Shown here piece after piece: positions 32,500-43,959 of a stretch of DNA of 64,000 nt (position 1 is its first letter; each line of letters starts with the position of its first letter). Below the pieces are notes generated by a model. It worked only from the letters and a program-made list of their open reading frames with translations. It did not search any database and was not told the origin of the DNA. The stretch is from the NCBI GenBank assembly GCA_963995505.1, contig OZ023199.1:682001-746000 (forward strand), in the 5' to 3' direction. The translations under genes were made by a program, and so were the position numbers. The stretch is from Hypericum androsaemum. Lineage: Eukaryota; Streptophyta; Magnoliopsida; Malpighiales; Hypericaceae.

Positions 32500-32609
32500 C
32501 TTTCGACTAGGAAAGAAAAGTTTTCGACCTCTGAAACGAACACCATTTTCGGAAATTTTCAAACAGTAACACCATATCGATTATTATACATGAATAGTAA
32601 CACCATATA

Positions 32610-33444
32610 AAAACCCATGAATTCGCAAATGCAAGCAGGCATTCAATATACAAGACAAAGGGAAACAGATACGGACTAATTTAAGCCGGACAATGACTTT
32701 GGCCACGTGACACTCTCATGATACAAAGCGCCGTCGTAAATTTACGACACCGAGAAAGACAAAAACAGCGAACTCTGATCTGATATAGTCAACCGAAAAG
32801 AGATCTCTTCTACTGTTGCCACGTGGATATGTTTTTTGTCCATATGTTTTATGTATTAATTAATAGCACCGTTATTCAATAATCAATTAATCATTTGAAT
32901 CGATATATTTTTAATATTGAAAAAATATTTAAACATTGACGTATTTTTAATTATTTGAAATTTTTTACTTAAATTAGAATAACTTTATCAATAGTTAGTA
33001 TGGTTAGTATTTTGTCCATATGTTATATTATTATTAAGATATTAATATAATCTTATAAGAAAAGATAAAAATGTAAAACATAACATATATCAAATACATT
33101 GAATTCCTATTATTTTGACACAATTACCTGCCAATTTGTCAACTCTCCTTCTCATGACATAAAGGAAGAGAACTAATACAACCGATTAAAATAATATGAT
33201 AGAATGATCACCGCCTATGTATATTTTGACTCATCTTTTTCCTAAAATATATATAAAAGTATCAAGTATGTCAATTCAAGTTAATTCCCCTTATCTCTTT
33301 CATTTCCCTGTATGCGTATGTTTTAGTTAAGATCATCTCGTACTCAATTGCGTCGTGGCGAAGCGATAGAATGATGCACTTTAGATGACCAAAGTCCAAT
33401 AATCGAAAATAATGGTGGGTACGTTCACTAACAGCAAGTAGGTA
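32610..33444. repeat. Duplicated BBE 3' flank, copy B (uninterrupted)
   Basis: This is the reference copy of the 3' flank shared by three BBE-like copies. It matches 12215-12570 plus 15946-16426, and in part 49075-49520. It contains no gene. Confidence 0.8.
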
Positions 33445-35697
33445 CTAGGCCTTACTTAGAAGAGTAGGGATTCTCTGCTCGTACTGGAAGAAATTGTTGG
33501 GGTCAACGGCTGTCTTCACCTTAACAAGCCGTTCAAAATTCCCACTAAAGTACTTCAATCCATAAATACTCCCTTCCTCGTAATCATCCTTCCCTGGCTC
33601 CATAATCCCAAGATCCACATCCCTATAGTTCAAGTACGCGCTCCTCGGATTCTGCGAAACAAACGGTGTCATGAAGCTGTAGAGTTTCCTAATTTGTGTC
33701 ACGTACTCCTTGTCCGCGTCACTGCCCGGGTCCTCCCAGTTCACCGAGTACTGCACTTTGAATAGGTTCCCCGTTCTGTGAGGGAACGGAACGGCGGAGG
33801 GTTGAATCTCGTACATTCTCCCGCCATACGCGTTGAAAACCAACTCCGTATTGCCTATCTCGATCATCTTGTTAAAAATCGAGTTCAACCCGTCTTTCGA
33901 GATTGGTTTCTGGACGTAGTCCGATTTTCTCTTGAAAAATTTGGCATGGTCCAGATTCCGGTCGAGGAGCACCTCGATCGGGGTAGTTCCATTTTGGCTA
34001 TCCCACCAGAGGGTAGACCGTATCCAACTCATCTCCATGCAATCCGTCTTGTTTAGACCTAGCGACGGGAGCTCCTTTCCCAAAATCTCAACTACGGCAT
34101 CGCTCTCACCGAGGTAAAGCGCCGTAACGGAAACCCTAACCGTTCTTTGGCCATTGACCTTCATGGAGGTCACCGGCTGGATCATCATCCTCATGAAGAG
34201 GTCGTCGGTGGTTGTGGGAGCGACGCTCTGCCAGTTGTAGACCATCTCGATGGCGTTGTCCTCCATGTACTGTTCCACTCGGAACACGGTCACCGTCTCC
34301 GGAACGTCGACGAGGCTGATCTTGTAGGCAACGATGACGCCGAAGCTCGCGCCGCCACCGCCTCTGATCGCCCAAAAGAAGTCCTCCCCCATTCCCGTTC
34401 TGTCCAGAAGCTTCCCATTAACGTCCACCACCTGTGAGCACAAATTTTATTTAATAACTCCGAGACGGATACATAAAAATGCTGACGCAGAGCACAAACA
34501 CAATTGCCAAGGTGTACCTGGTCCAACAATAACTTTGATTTTACCGAAATTAAGGCTCAATCACTAGCGATTATTTCTAAAAAAACACAAACCCAATACT
34601 CCAAAAAAGCTCAGTTTGTTCGCAAGGTAGATTGTCCGAACAATAATGTATTAAGAGATTAACCTGTCTTACTAATATGTTAAAATTGTCGTATATAACA
34701 TAAAATCTTAAAGTAAATATCACATATTTTTAATTTATAATTTTTATAACCCAAAATTTTAAAATAGATGAATTTTCACATAATTACTGCCCTCTCACAA
34801 CTATGGTGTAATTTGTATTTTATTTCTTCTTGGAATCAATAAAAATGTTACTTTGTCATAATCTAAAAAATATTTCAATCGAAAAATGACTTTAAAATAT
34901 TTTACTGAAAGTTATTTTCACCCTATTTTAGATTTTTTATTACATCTTTTTCTATTAACCGCTAGAAATTATTTTTCCGACAAATTCTCTCGAGAAATCA
35001 ATTTCCCGGCTAAACAAACAGAGGACAAAATATTAAACCCAAACCCCACCTGAGCGTCGACAACGTTGTCAACCGAAAGCCCGTACTTCCTCATCATATT
35101 ACCGTACCCGCCGCCGCTGAGGTGTCCGCCGACGCCGACCGTTGGACAAACCCCGGCCGGAAACCCAAGCACCTCCGACTCTTTCCATATCCCATAATAC
35201 AGCTCCCCCAGCGTCGCCCCGGCCTGGACCCACGCCGTCTTGGACGCCACGTCAACACTAATCTCCCTAATACCAAACATATCCAGTACGAAGAACGGCG
35301 CGTCGGAGACGTACGACAGCCCGTCGAAGTCGTGGCCGCCGCTTCGGATCTTGAGACGGTACCCGGGCGCGGTCAGCTGCGCGCAGAGGACAGCGGCCTG
35401 GACGTGCGGGACCCGCGCGGCGGCCACGATGACAAGGGGCTTCGGGGAAGCGGTGGTGTTGAAGCGGGCGTTGCGGATGTAGGCTCGGAGGGTGGAGGAG
35501 TAGGAGGAGGCGTTGGTCTTGGAGAAGTAGATGAGGGCGCCGACGTTGTCGACGGGGTCGGTGTTGGATTCCATGCAGGAGAGGAATGCGTTGTACGTCG
35601 ACGTTTCGTCGTCCGCGAAGGCGCGGGGGGGAGGGTTCGTAAGGAGGAGGAAGAGGAGGATTAGGGATAGGAGGAAGGGAGGGAGCGGTTTCGCCAT
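33445..35697 (-). CDS. BBE-like FAD-linked oxidase, two exons
   Basis: Exon 1 is 35050-35697 (216 codons) and exon 2 is 33445-34431 (328 codons plus stop), joined in phase 0 across a 618-bp intron (donor ctcag|gtgggg, acceptor ctcacag|gtggtg), giving 544 residues. A signal peptide covers residues 1-28 (FLLSLILLFLLLT). RSGGHDFDG places the FAD-linking His at 122 and AGVCPTVGVGGHLSGGG the Cys at 184. After the junction come GEDFFWAIRGGGGASFG, NAYGGRM, SAYLNYRDVDLG and FFQYEQRIPTL. Secreted bicovalent flavin oxidases of this family make hydrogen peroxide while oxidising sugars, monolignols or alkaloids. No stop or frameshift is visible. It is closest to the remnant at 16427 and the pseudogene at 50249, so it looks like the surviving member of that subgroup. 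Confidence 0.93.
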
Positions 35698-35990
35698 TTT
35701 TGTGTTGTTTTTTTCTTGTTATGTTTAGGGGTTAAGGTGTTAAGTTATGTTTTGTGTGTAATGGATTTGTGGGTTTTATCGTGGGATTCTAATTGGGGTG
35801 GTCAATACAAGGGGAGTTGTTTTATTTGTTCCTTTGCCGGAGAGCGATCCATTTCATTTTTTCGAATTTCGGTTAGATTGATTTGATCTATCTGACTGAA
35901 ATTTTTTTAATTATATGATAATATTTTCTTAGAGTAATTATATAATAACATTTTTATTGAATTAATATAAATTATTTTTCGTTGCGATTG
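35698..35990. other. Upstream region of the two-exon BBE-like gene
   Basis: Promoter side of the BBE-like gene. AT-rich, with no clear TATA box at a standard distance that I would defend. Confidence 0.4.
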
Positions 35991-35998
35991 GTCTTGCA

Positions 35999-36091
35999 GC
36001 GGATTTGTCGACTACAAGAATGGTGCTCGAGTTGGTTTCTGGCAGTGATGCCAAGGAAATTCAAGACTGGGTTGAAAGCATCCGTGGTTAG
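35999..36091 (+). pseudogene. PPR C-terminal scrap, plus strand
   Basis: Reads ADLSTTRMVLELVSGSD then KEIQDWVESIRG and a stop, the last ~31 residues of the restorer-like PPR family. It is almost identical at DNA level to 1-110 on the other strand, but without the one-base slip. Nothing upstream continues it. It begins abruptly after AT-rich sequence, so it marks a duplication breakpoint. Confidence 0.85.
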
Positions 36092-36709
36092 ATAACCTCA
36101 CTCGGTTATGCTACAAATTTGAAGATGCCTAAGATCAAGACCTTAGTAACCTCGTCCATTTGGGTGCACAATGTAAGGCCTCAGTAACCTATTCTTGCTT
36201 GTACATATTGATTATAGTAGTTTCCTGAAGATTTTTCTTGAGATATTTTGGTATATTTTATATATTTGTCATTTTGTTTTGTGTTTAACTATTATTTTCA
36301 GGTTTTGGTTAGGGTTCATTTTTCGATTCTGAATTTTTTGATTTTTTTTTTGGGCCAATAAAAAGTCCGTTCATTTGAAACGGAAGAAGGTTCCTCAGTC
36401 CTTCTCTAGAACCTGGAAATGTGAGTTCATGCAAAGTTTGTTCCCTTTCCAAGAACAGCAAACCTAAAGCTAATACGGTGACATACCAAAAAATGAACTT
36501 GTATGGTCAAAATATCCATATCTTGCACTGAAATAGGGAGGAACCTCTATCTTATTCTCTAGCTTCTACTTCTAAACTCTGCGAAATTGCAACAACTCCA
36601 AAGATCTTGCGATGAGATTCCACTGTTGCTGCGAGAAATCTAAAAACCGCAGCAGCAGGTATTATGAGGGAAAAAAAAGGAGAGGAGACTACAAAGATTA
36701 AACTAAATT
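36092..36709. other. Spacer after the PPR scrap
   Basis: 36100-36200 still resembles the PPR 3' flank (ttatgctac..., cctaagatcaagaccttag). From about 36340 to 36700 I see nothing recognisable. Confidence 0.45.
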
Positions 36710-37800
36710 CTAAACTTCATCCGCCGAAGCTGGTTCCAGACATGTCGGCCGCACCTCTTTCTCCAGCATTGACGTTCCCTTGAAAATTGTTAGTTGGTAC
36801 TTGCTATACTCCAACATCTGCGCAGAAATATAGTTTTACATGTTAGTACTGTTAAACATGAGAACAATGATGCTACTCATAGTCCGGTTGTAATTGCCCG
36901 AAACTGATATCAGACCAATAATACCAACATGAATTGCCGTTGAAAATGTTGATTACTGCGTACTGTTTTGAGTTCACCTAATCATCTTATTATTATTATT
37001 ATCAAGGAACACCAATTGGAAAATCACACCCACACGAGGTCTAACAGTGCCCGAGTCCATATTATTGGTTATCCATATACACGGTGGATGCCAGAGGGTC
37101 ATATACCAAATTTTTTTTTATATCAATGACTTGACAGTGGCCAACCAATGCCAGTTCATACCAATTTAGATTCAGAAGAATGGCACGGATTCTGCCATGT
37201 ACGACAAACATATCATTCCAGCCCTAAGCGACAGTAGATAAAGTACTTAAAGGATGATCTTGGCCTTAATTATGCTTATGAAGAACTTCCAAATTGCAAC
37301 TATTTATCCATCTTCAGACGTCAATGCATGTATTTACTGGACAGGATCAATTCATTATTTATTAGTACAGCAAGCAATTCAAACTAGCATTTACTTCATC
37401 CTCATCAACAGCTAATCGTTACAGCAACTCATTCAAATCGAAGTCAGAAATGATGCTCACCCGTTGTTCGTTGATCTTTCTGAACCCAAATCTCCTTGTC
37501 CAGATCGACTCAGCTTCCTCCGCAGCTGGTAGCACCAAGTTCTCCACAGTCAAAGAGAACAATAAGTTCTCAATGCACGCAAATAATGCTTGGAAGTAGC
37601 CCTGTAAGTCAACATTAGTAGAAAAGAGACGTGTAAGAACACCAGGCCGTCCAACATAAATGCGAACAGTTGGTAAATTATACAAGCAGGTAAATAAATA
37701 TATGATTAACAGCCCTCTACAATGAAAATTCCTGATGAGAAAGGTCCGGCCCCCACCTTTCCTTGATGCTCTCTACTTGTAGCTATTGGAGAGAGCGGAA
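36710..37800 (-). pseudogene. 3' end of a PHD-finger/GNAT acetyltransferase-type gene
   Basis: Three minus-strand exon pieces can be placed: about 37757-37800 (PLSPIATSREHQGK), 37461-37601 (GYFQALFACIENLL, AAEEAESIWTRRFGFRKI) and 36710-36817 (YQLTIFKGTSMLEKEV...stop). Splice sites are sound (aaag|gtgggg, acttacag, acgg|gtgagc, tgcgcag). This is the GNAT tail of the plant PHD-finger acetyltransferases related to IDM1: TS.E.QG.GYFQ.LF.CIE, AEEAESIWT.KFGF and FKGTSML.K. Upstream of ~37800 the gene stops where plus-strand LINE sequence starts, and no PHD or remaining GNAT exon is present. It is therefore a truncated remnant. Confidence 0.75.
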
Positions 37801-39270
37801 AATGCTCTTCCAACTGTTGCTAGTTTGAATAGAAGGAATCTACACCCTCTCCTATATGTAGCATATTGCTTTGTGGAAGCTGAAACAGTCTTGGGCTGCG
37901 TTTGGGAGAGGTTGGACAACTATTTTTGTCCAAGTCCATATTTGATACAACAAATGGATTGGACAAAATAAAAAAGTTGTCCAAGCCTTACTTCAAATTT
38001 TTGTCCCATTTAAATTCAGGGGCCTAAAAAATCAATCCTAGGACAGAAATAAACCTATTCTATTTTTACCATACTACCCTTACTTTTTATATTTATTTCT
38101 TCTTTCTCTTATCCCTACACGCCATTCACCCACGTCAAAAGGCTAGGATTCTCACATCTGAGTTTAGGGTTCTTCACGCCAAAAGAAAACCATATATTTA
38201 TCTTTATTTGCCAATTTAATTTTTTAATCTTATGCATATTCATGTGATCAAAGATAAACACTCAATTATCTTGTATCCAGTTCATGCGATTATTATTAAT
38301 ATATTTTTTACATCTATAATTAGGTTCACGTCTAGATTTTAATAGACCAATCAAACACATGATGATGACTATTTTTTTAACACAATAGTTTGCTTTGCTG
38401 GTTATTTTGATATGTGTGTTTTCAAAATTAACTAGACAGGAAGTAATAAAATTTGGGATTCAACTAATGCAAAATCACAGTTATGTTAGTTTGTTTCGAG
38501 AATTTATAATCCAATTTGTAAAGTTTTTTTTTGAAGGATTTAGTTTTGATATTAATTTTTTTTGCAAGGATTTGATTTTTGGTACAACGATTTTTAGATT
38601 AACTGTGATAATCAATTTTATTCGAATTAATGAATAATCTCTTTTGTTGTCGCGAAGGATAGTTTGGTCCTTAAAAAATTAAAAATTATACTGTTACATG
38701 TACCAAACAGAAAACAGTACTAAATGTTCAATCATGTACTAAAGTTATAAAATACAAAACAGAACAGCTAGGACAAACAAATATGTCCAATAGTGTTCTC
38801 TCCTGTTTTTCTAGTTATGTCCGGTCCTATGCACCAAATGCAGCCTTGCATACTTTATTTCTATGCTCACGTGCCAGAGTTACTTGGTTTTCACACTGCC
38901 GAGGTTTTAATTTTCAATATGAAAATTTTGGATATTGGCTGGAAGGTCTCTTAGGGTCTTTGATAAATTCTGATTCTAGAGAACTTACTGTTGAGTTTAC
39001 TTCTAAACTCTGCTATGGATTTGTGCAGGCCCAGGTACAACCAGCTACAGATACAAATCAGATGGGAGGATCTTCTACTTATCTTTGGCAAGCTCCAGCT
39101 GCAGGGGAGCTAACTTTCAACTGCGATGCATCATCGAGTCGGAACTGTTCTCCCTTCATGTAAGCCATATTGTATTCCTAGGAAGCAAAATCTTGTAGCC
39201 AATTGGCTTTGTAAACACTCTACGCCTGGCACAATTCCAAGGGAATGTATTTCCCTCATCTTTTAAAGGT
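37790..39270 (+). mobile_element. 5'-truncated LINE remnant (zf-RVT and RNase H part)
   Basis: Plus-strand words LPTVASLNRRN and CFVEAET (37795-37890), then LFLCSRARVTWF (38850-38885), FGYWLEGLLGSL, EFTSKLCYGF, WQAPAAGELTFNCDAS and ADWLCKH-like text to 39270, follow the order zf-RVT to RNase H of plant L1 elements. It is interrupted by a Harbinger-type MITE (37894-38845). The 5' end lies in the acetyltransferase remnant. Frame breaks occur after 39160. Target duplication not resolved. Confidence 0.75.
37894..38845. mobile_element. Harbinger-type MITE, 952 bp, inside the LINE
   Basis: Ends are GGCTGCGTTTGG and the complement of CCAAATGCAGCC, flanked on both sides by TTG (37891-37893, 38846-38848), as expected for PIF/Harbinger 3-bp target duplications. 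The LINE reading frame would be continuous across the point if the element and one TTG were absent, which fixes both boundaries. The interior is AT-rich and has no transposase; an 80-codon frame at 38395 looks random. Confidence 0.85.
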
Positions 39271-39299
39271 TGATACTTTATCAAACTCGGATTTGCCAA

Positions 39300-39795
39300 C
39301 TTAATTATATAAGAAAAAGTTCACTTTAATATCATGTGCTTTGAGCCTTTTTGACTTATGTAGTATATGGTTTAAAACGCATCAAAATAATATTTGAGGT
39401 TTGACGTTTTGACATTTAATGACACAGGCAACCCTTTCATGCTGACGAGTCAACTAGTTTGTCACATCACATATTTGCCTACGTGGTTGTTGACGTGGCA
39501 TCAGATTTTTAACCATCTACTAAATTGAGCTTTGAATTTTTTAGAAATGTTAAAAAATTAATAAAAAAGTTTGATTTAGTACATAGTTAAAAATTCAAAA
39601 TGACAAATCAACAGCCACGTGGGTGAAGTTGTTTGTCCACATCACAATTCAGTTTGACGTATCACGCTAGTTAGTCGGGCATCATGAGAGAGGATTTTGA
39701 ATCACTAAAGTATCAAAACTTTAACTCTCATATACTAATTTGATGCGTTTTAAACCACGTACCAAAAACACTCAAACCGCATTAAGTCCACAAAA
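39300..39795. mobile_element. MITE with long imperfect TIRs
   Basis: Left end ...gtatatggtttaaaacgcatcaaa (39370 region) and right end ...tttgatgcgttttaaaccacgtac (39740 region) are inverted; the match extends outward to caagttcactttaat / attaagtccacaaaag with several mismatches. The inside is AT-rich with caacgtgg/ccacgtgg words. It resembles other gtggtttaaaa-type ends at 3.6, 12.7 and 13.6 kb. Confidence 0.65.
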
Positions 39796-40300
39796 GGACG
39801 TGGTCCTCGACGAGGAGAGCCCGGGGGTGGAGGAGGAAGAGACGGAGCAGCATCAGCCATTTCAGGAGCTCAAGCACAAACACCAACAACACCAATGTTA
39901 GTGATTCCAAGTCCTGGATCAACTTCTCTTCAGGTAATTCAGGGTTCAGGACGCCTCCTCCTTACGCTCCTACTCCTACCAAGAGCCACTACAAGGAGTT
40001 TAGAAGCTTCTCAGATCATCATCACCATCTCAAGCAGCTTAATGGCAACTACAATTCCTTGGCAAGCAAGCAACCACCATTAATGGATCACCACGTGAAG
40101 GCTAAATCGCTCTGCGATGAGGCGGTAGTGGACGGAGGAGCCGAGAGCGATTCAAGCTCTGACATGTTTGAACTGCAAAATTACGACTTGGGTTTGGATG
40201 CGTACTCTTCTGGGCTGCCTGCCTGTTTACGAGACAACGCGTATCGATAGAATCAAAAGAGTGCCTCCAGTTATTTCTTAATTTGTTTTTAATTATCTGT
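39796..40300 (+). pseudogene. Broken fragment with an SSSDMFELQNYDLG motif
   Basis: A plus frame reads RTPPPYAPTPTKSHYKEF, SFSDHHHHLKQ, then GAESDSSSDMFELQNYDLG and LDAYSSGLP. At 40211-40222 the string ctgcctgcctg contains a repeated four-base unit that shifts the frame. One frame over the text goes on as VYETTRIDRIKR. The S-SSD-FEL...LPVYETT layout recalls the C-terminus of BIG GRAIN 1-like or related regulatory proteins, but I am not certain of the family. No start or upstream exon is visible beyond the MITE. Confidence 0.5.
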
Positions 40301-41068
40301 TTGGGTTTGTATATTAATGTCGGATAGTACTCTCTAATATGTGAAGGTAGTCCAAGCATTTGTGATCACTTAATTATATTTATGTGTGTCTCCATCGGAT
40401 TAATTAAGTTGTAACGTGATGATGTTTTATGAATTGATCTATGAATAATTTGATCACATAGATACCTCGTCCCTATTGGCCAATCGATTATCCCTAGAAA
40501 TTAAATATCTGAAACTGTAAGCCGAACTAATAAAAGTATATGCCAAATGGTAGAGACCCATCCCAATGAACTGATTATACACGCAGCAAGTTACACCTAA
40601 ATTCAATGAAAAATATATCTACTAGGAAACTAATAATGATTTCACAGATATGCTTTGTTTTTCTATACTAATGAATATCTAAATATCCACTAGACCGAAT
40701 AATACACATTCGAGCCGGTTAAGATCTTTATAATGTGACAAAATTATCTAACAAATATTTAACATTATTGTCAAAAATTTCGGCGTGAGATCTCTTAATT
40801 AATTTAGAACAATTTTATCACCATTTCCATTTAAGCTACTACTTTTTTGGGTTTATAACATAAAATATTTAATACTAATATATTTTAAGAATTCGAACTC
40901 GAGATCTGGTTAAACTAAAATGATATTGTTACTGGGTTCCTAGGTAGTTATTTAAGCTGCTATTGGTCACATTACATCCATGCTTTGCTGAATTGCGTAG
41001 AACCCACAAGTTTGGGCTAAATTGGAAATTGGGAATACTTTTGAGGACTCAAATGCAAATCAGGAAGT
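40301..41068. other. Spacer, nothing recognised
   Basis: AT-rich sequence with no credible frame, RNA gene or element ends that I could see. Confidence 0.45.
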
Positions 41069-43068
41069 TTGGAAAAACAGAATGAGAATCGCCGGAACAC
41101 TTCTACAACTTGTCCAAACTACCTGCACTTGCTAGGCGGTTTCGGGTACTTGGAGATGCTAGTTAATAATAAGCTCACCGTCGTCTCCTCTTCTTCTGTC
41201 CGCCCCGTTTCGACCAATTCCCCGAGTGGTTGTAGCCGGAGGAGGAAGGCGATGACCTCCTTCGAGTTCAGGAATCTCCAAGAGGCGTTGTCCCGGTTCG
41301 ACCAGCTGGTCAGTACCCGGCCCCTCCCATCTGTGATCCTTTTCTGCCGACTCCTCTCCTCCCTCGCGAAGCTCAACCACCACTCCGCCGTCGTCTCCCT
41401 CTCTAGAAAGCTGCGCCTTTTGGGGCTCCCACAGAATCCCTACACCCTCAACATCCTGCTTGGTTCCCTCTCCCGCTTGTCCGGTGGGGCCAGGTTCGGA
41501 TTCTCCATTCTGGTCTGTTTCTTAAGGTGGGTTACGCTCCCGACGTGGTTACTTTCAACTCCCTTATCAACGGGCTTGTCTTGGAAGGCAATGTGGGCGG
41601 CGCGCTTAAGCTGTTTGATGAAATGACCAACAAAGGGTATCAGCCTAATGTAGTCGTCTATAACACGGTTTTGAAAGGCTTGTGTAAGAATGGCGACACT
41701 GGGATGGCATTTAGCTTGTTGAATAAGATGAGAGGGTTAGGTCGCGAGCCTGACGCAACGACATACACTACTATAATGAACGACAGGCTCTGTGTTAACG
41801 GGCAATTTGGTGATGCTGTTAAACTGTTCGATGAGATGTCAAAGAGGGGTTGTGAACCCAATGTTGTTAGCTACAATACCATCATGACTGCTCTGTGCAA
41901 AATGCGCAGAGCTGCTGTTATGTTACTTCGGAGGATGGGAGAACGCGGCTGCAATGCTGATGTCCGAGCCTATAGCATTGTTTGAGGCCACATATCTTTT
42001 ATCCGAGATGAAAGGTAAAGAGGTTTTACTTAACGTGTACACTTATAATTCCCTCATCGGTTACTTTTGTGATTTGGGGAATTGGAAGGGAGCTAAAAAG
42101 ATTCTAGATGAAATGGTTTCACGTCGCATTTCCCTGATGCTGTCACCTATAGTGTAATTGTAGATTGATTGTGTAAAGAAGACAAGGTCATAGAAGCCCA
42201 AAGTGTTTTTGACATCATGGTTCAGAATAGTGTCTTCCCCGATGTAGTAACTTTCAGTATGCTAATTGATGGATACTATTCATTAGGTCAAATTGACGAA
42301 GCGTTGAAAGTTCTTGACCAGATATTTTCTCACGATTGTATACCTAACATTTTTACATACAACTCTATGATCAATGGATATTGCAAGGGGGGAAGAATAG
42401 ATGAAACCTTGAAGCTATTCAAAGAAATAAGTCACCGAGGACTGGAACCTGATGTTGTTACTTACACCATTATCATTGGTGGCTTGTGTAGCATCGGAAA
42501 AATGAAGGATGCATTCAGACACTTCGAAGTAATGCAAGAATCGGGGCCAAATCCTAATTGCATCACTGTTTTAGTGCTCTTGGAAGGCGTTTTTAACCAT
42601 TGTGAACCTGTTAATGCTTTGACATTTTTCAAAGAATTGAAGGACATTGGTTTGGATTCTGATATTAAGATTTATAGTGTTCTTATGCACGGTCTATGCA
42701 ACAATAAAATTATTTAAATTGCCAAAGGGATCTTTTGTAGTATCTTTGGTTGTGAAGGGCTATCTCCGGATGTTAGGGCATATAACATTATGATCAATGG
42801 ACTTTGCAGAGGGGGATTGCTTGATGACGTACACTGGTTGTTCATGAAGATGGAGAGAGTTGGTTGCTCACCTAATGACTGCACAAATAACGTGCTAATT
42901 AGAGGATTTCTATGTCACAATGTATATTCTAGAGCTATGGAGCTTACTGGAGAGATGGTTGCGAGGGGTTTTGCTGCAGATTTGTCGACTACGAGGATGG
43001 TGCTCGAGTTGGTTGCAAGTAATAATACTAAAGACATTCAAGATTGGGTTAAAAGCACTCGTGATTAG
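41069..43068 (+). pseudogene. Broken restorer-like PPR paralogue
   Basis: Paralogue of 1423-3483 in the opposite orientation. Frames in order: 41069-41626 (start equivalent to the intact gene at 41156; FEFRNLQEALSRFDQL), 41527-41985, 41954-42157, 42169-42717 and 42790-43068. There are frameshifts near 41520 and 41965, a TGA at 42166-42168 and a TAA at 42715-42717. PPR repeats are recognisable throughout (FNSLINGLVLEGNVGGALKL, YNTVLKGLCKNGDTGMAFSL), ending DIQDWVKSTRD and a stop. One repeat present twice in the intact gene occurs once here. The 3' flank to ~43500 is also shared with the intact copy's flank at 1060-1400, so the duplication unit was larger than the gene. Confidence 0.92.
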
Positions 43069-43959
43069 ACAACCTTGTTCAGTTATGCAGCAAAATCAAA
43101 AATGCCTGAGATCAAGCAATCTTGCAAAAAGGTTCATAATTTCTGACATGGTGTTTGTTTTAACTGATGTTCCTGAAGATCGTTCTTTTCACACGGCAAA
43201 ACCTCATTTCTACCATGATATGATGAGCCCATGTATCTGTGAACTTGATTAGGAAGCATGGAAAGCTGAAGAGACTTGATGATTGTTCTCTTGTTTTCTG
43301 CATCCAAAATTACGAAGGGTCCTCCTTGATTGCTAATGAAATACGATGGTTGTGGATGCGATGCTATGTTTTAAATCGTCATATTTTCGTAGCGTTTGCT
43401 ACTTGGCCAAACCTGAAGTTCGTATATTGGCCAAACCATTGTTGGTACTGTCTTTGCAGTAATGCACTTTCTCCCAGTGATCAGAAGTATGCCTTTGTGG
43501 ACAGTAGACATTAACAGCTAAACAGCTAAACGACCGATGACCGAACGACTCTTTTATATCAGTGTCGCAACAGTTATTTTCTCGTCAAATTCTTAATAAT
43601 GGCTCCAAGTTTCTGAAAGATGATCACAAGAAATCCTTCATCAATACCCAGTCACAAATAGTCGGCACCTCTGGTTTTTTAAAATTCTGATAAGGCCTGG
43701 AACTGTGGTAAAATAATTATCAGTATAAAAAAATTGTGTTGCAACCTCTTTGAACTTTAAAATAAGTGCACAGCAAGAGGGTTGGTTACAGATGAATAAC
43801 TGGCCTGAGCATGTTATTTCAAAATGTTTATAGTTGCAGAAATACAGTGTGCATCTAAATATTCTGCTTACAACCATATGGTGATCATAGTTGCAGCTAA
43901 ACTAGTATATTCGGTCTAACTGGGCTAATGACAGCAAAAAGGTCAGCAACACCCACGAT
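43069..43959. other. Shared PPR 3' flank, then spacer
   Basis: 43075-43510 matches the reverse of about 1120-1400 in places (gttcagttatgcagcaaaatc, cgtagcgtttgctacttggcc). 43520-43959 has no gene; it is the downstream side of the lipase pseudogene on the other strand. Confidence 0.6.

Larger units (their letters stand above)
28920..32590 (-). mobile_element. Decayed MULE with transposase N-terminus
   Basis: Built from a PMD-like fragment, a transposase N-terminal part (29125-30318), a 5-unit tandem repeat (about 30345-31340) and, at 31490-31665 plus 32508-32540, a terminal region with short near-palindromes of the form ggtcgaaaa...ttttcgacc. The catalytic transposase half and the left terminal region are missing; the left side abuts the truncated Copia. 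A hAT element (31666-32499) is inserted in the terminal region. The right boundary lies before the BBE flank at about 32610. Confidence 0.65.

Noticed and set aside
35122..35664. 180-codon plus frame opposite exon 1 of the second BBE-like gene
   Set aside because: GC-rich antisense shadow with low-complexity Val/Gly content and no homology to anything I know.
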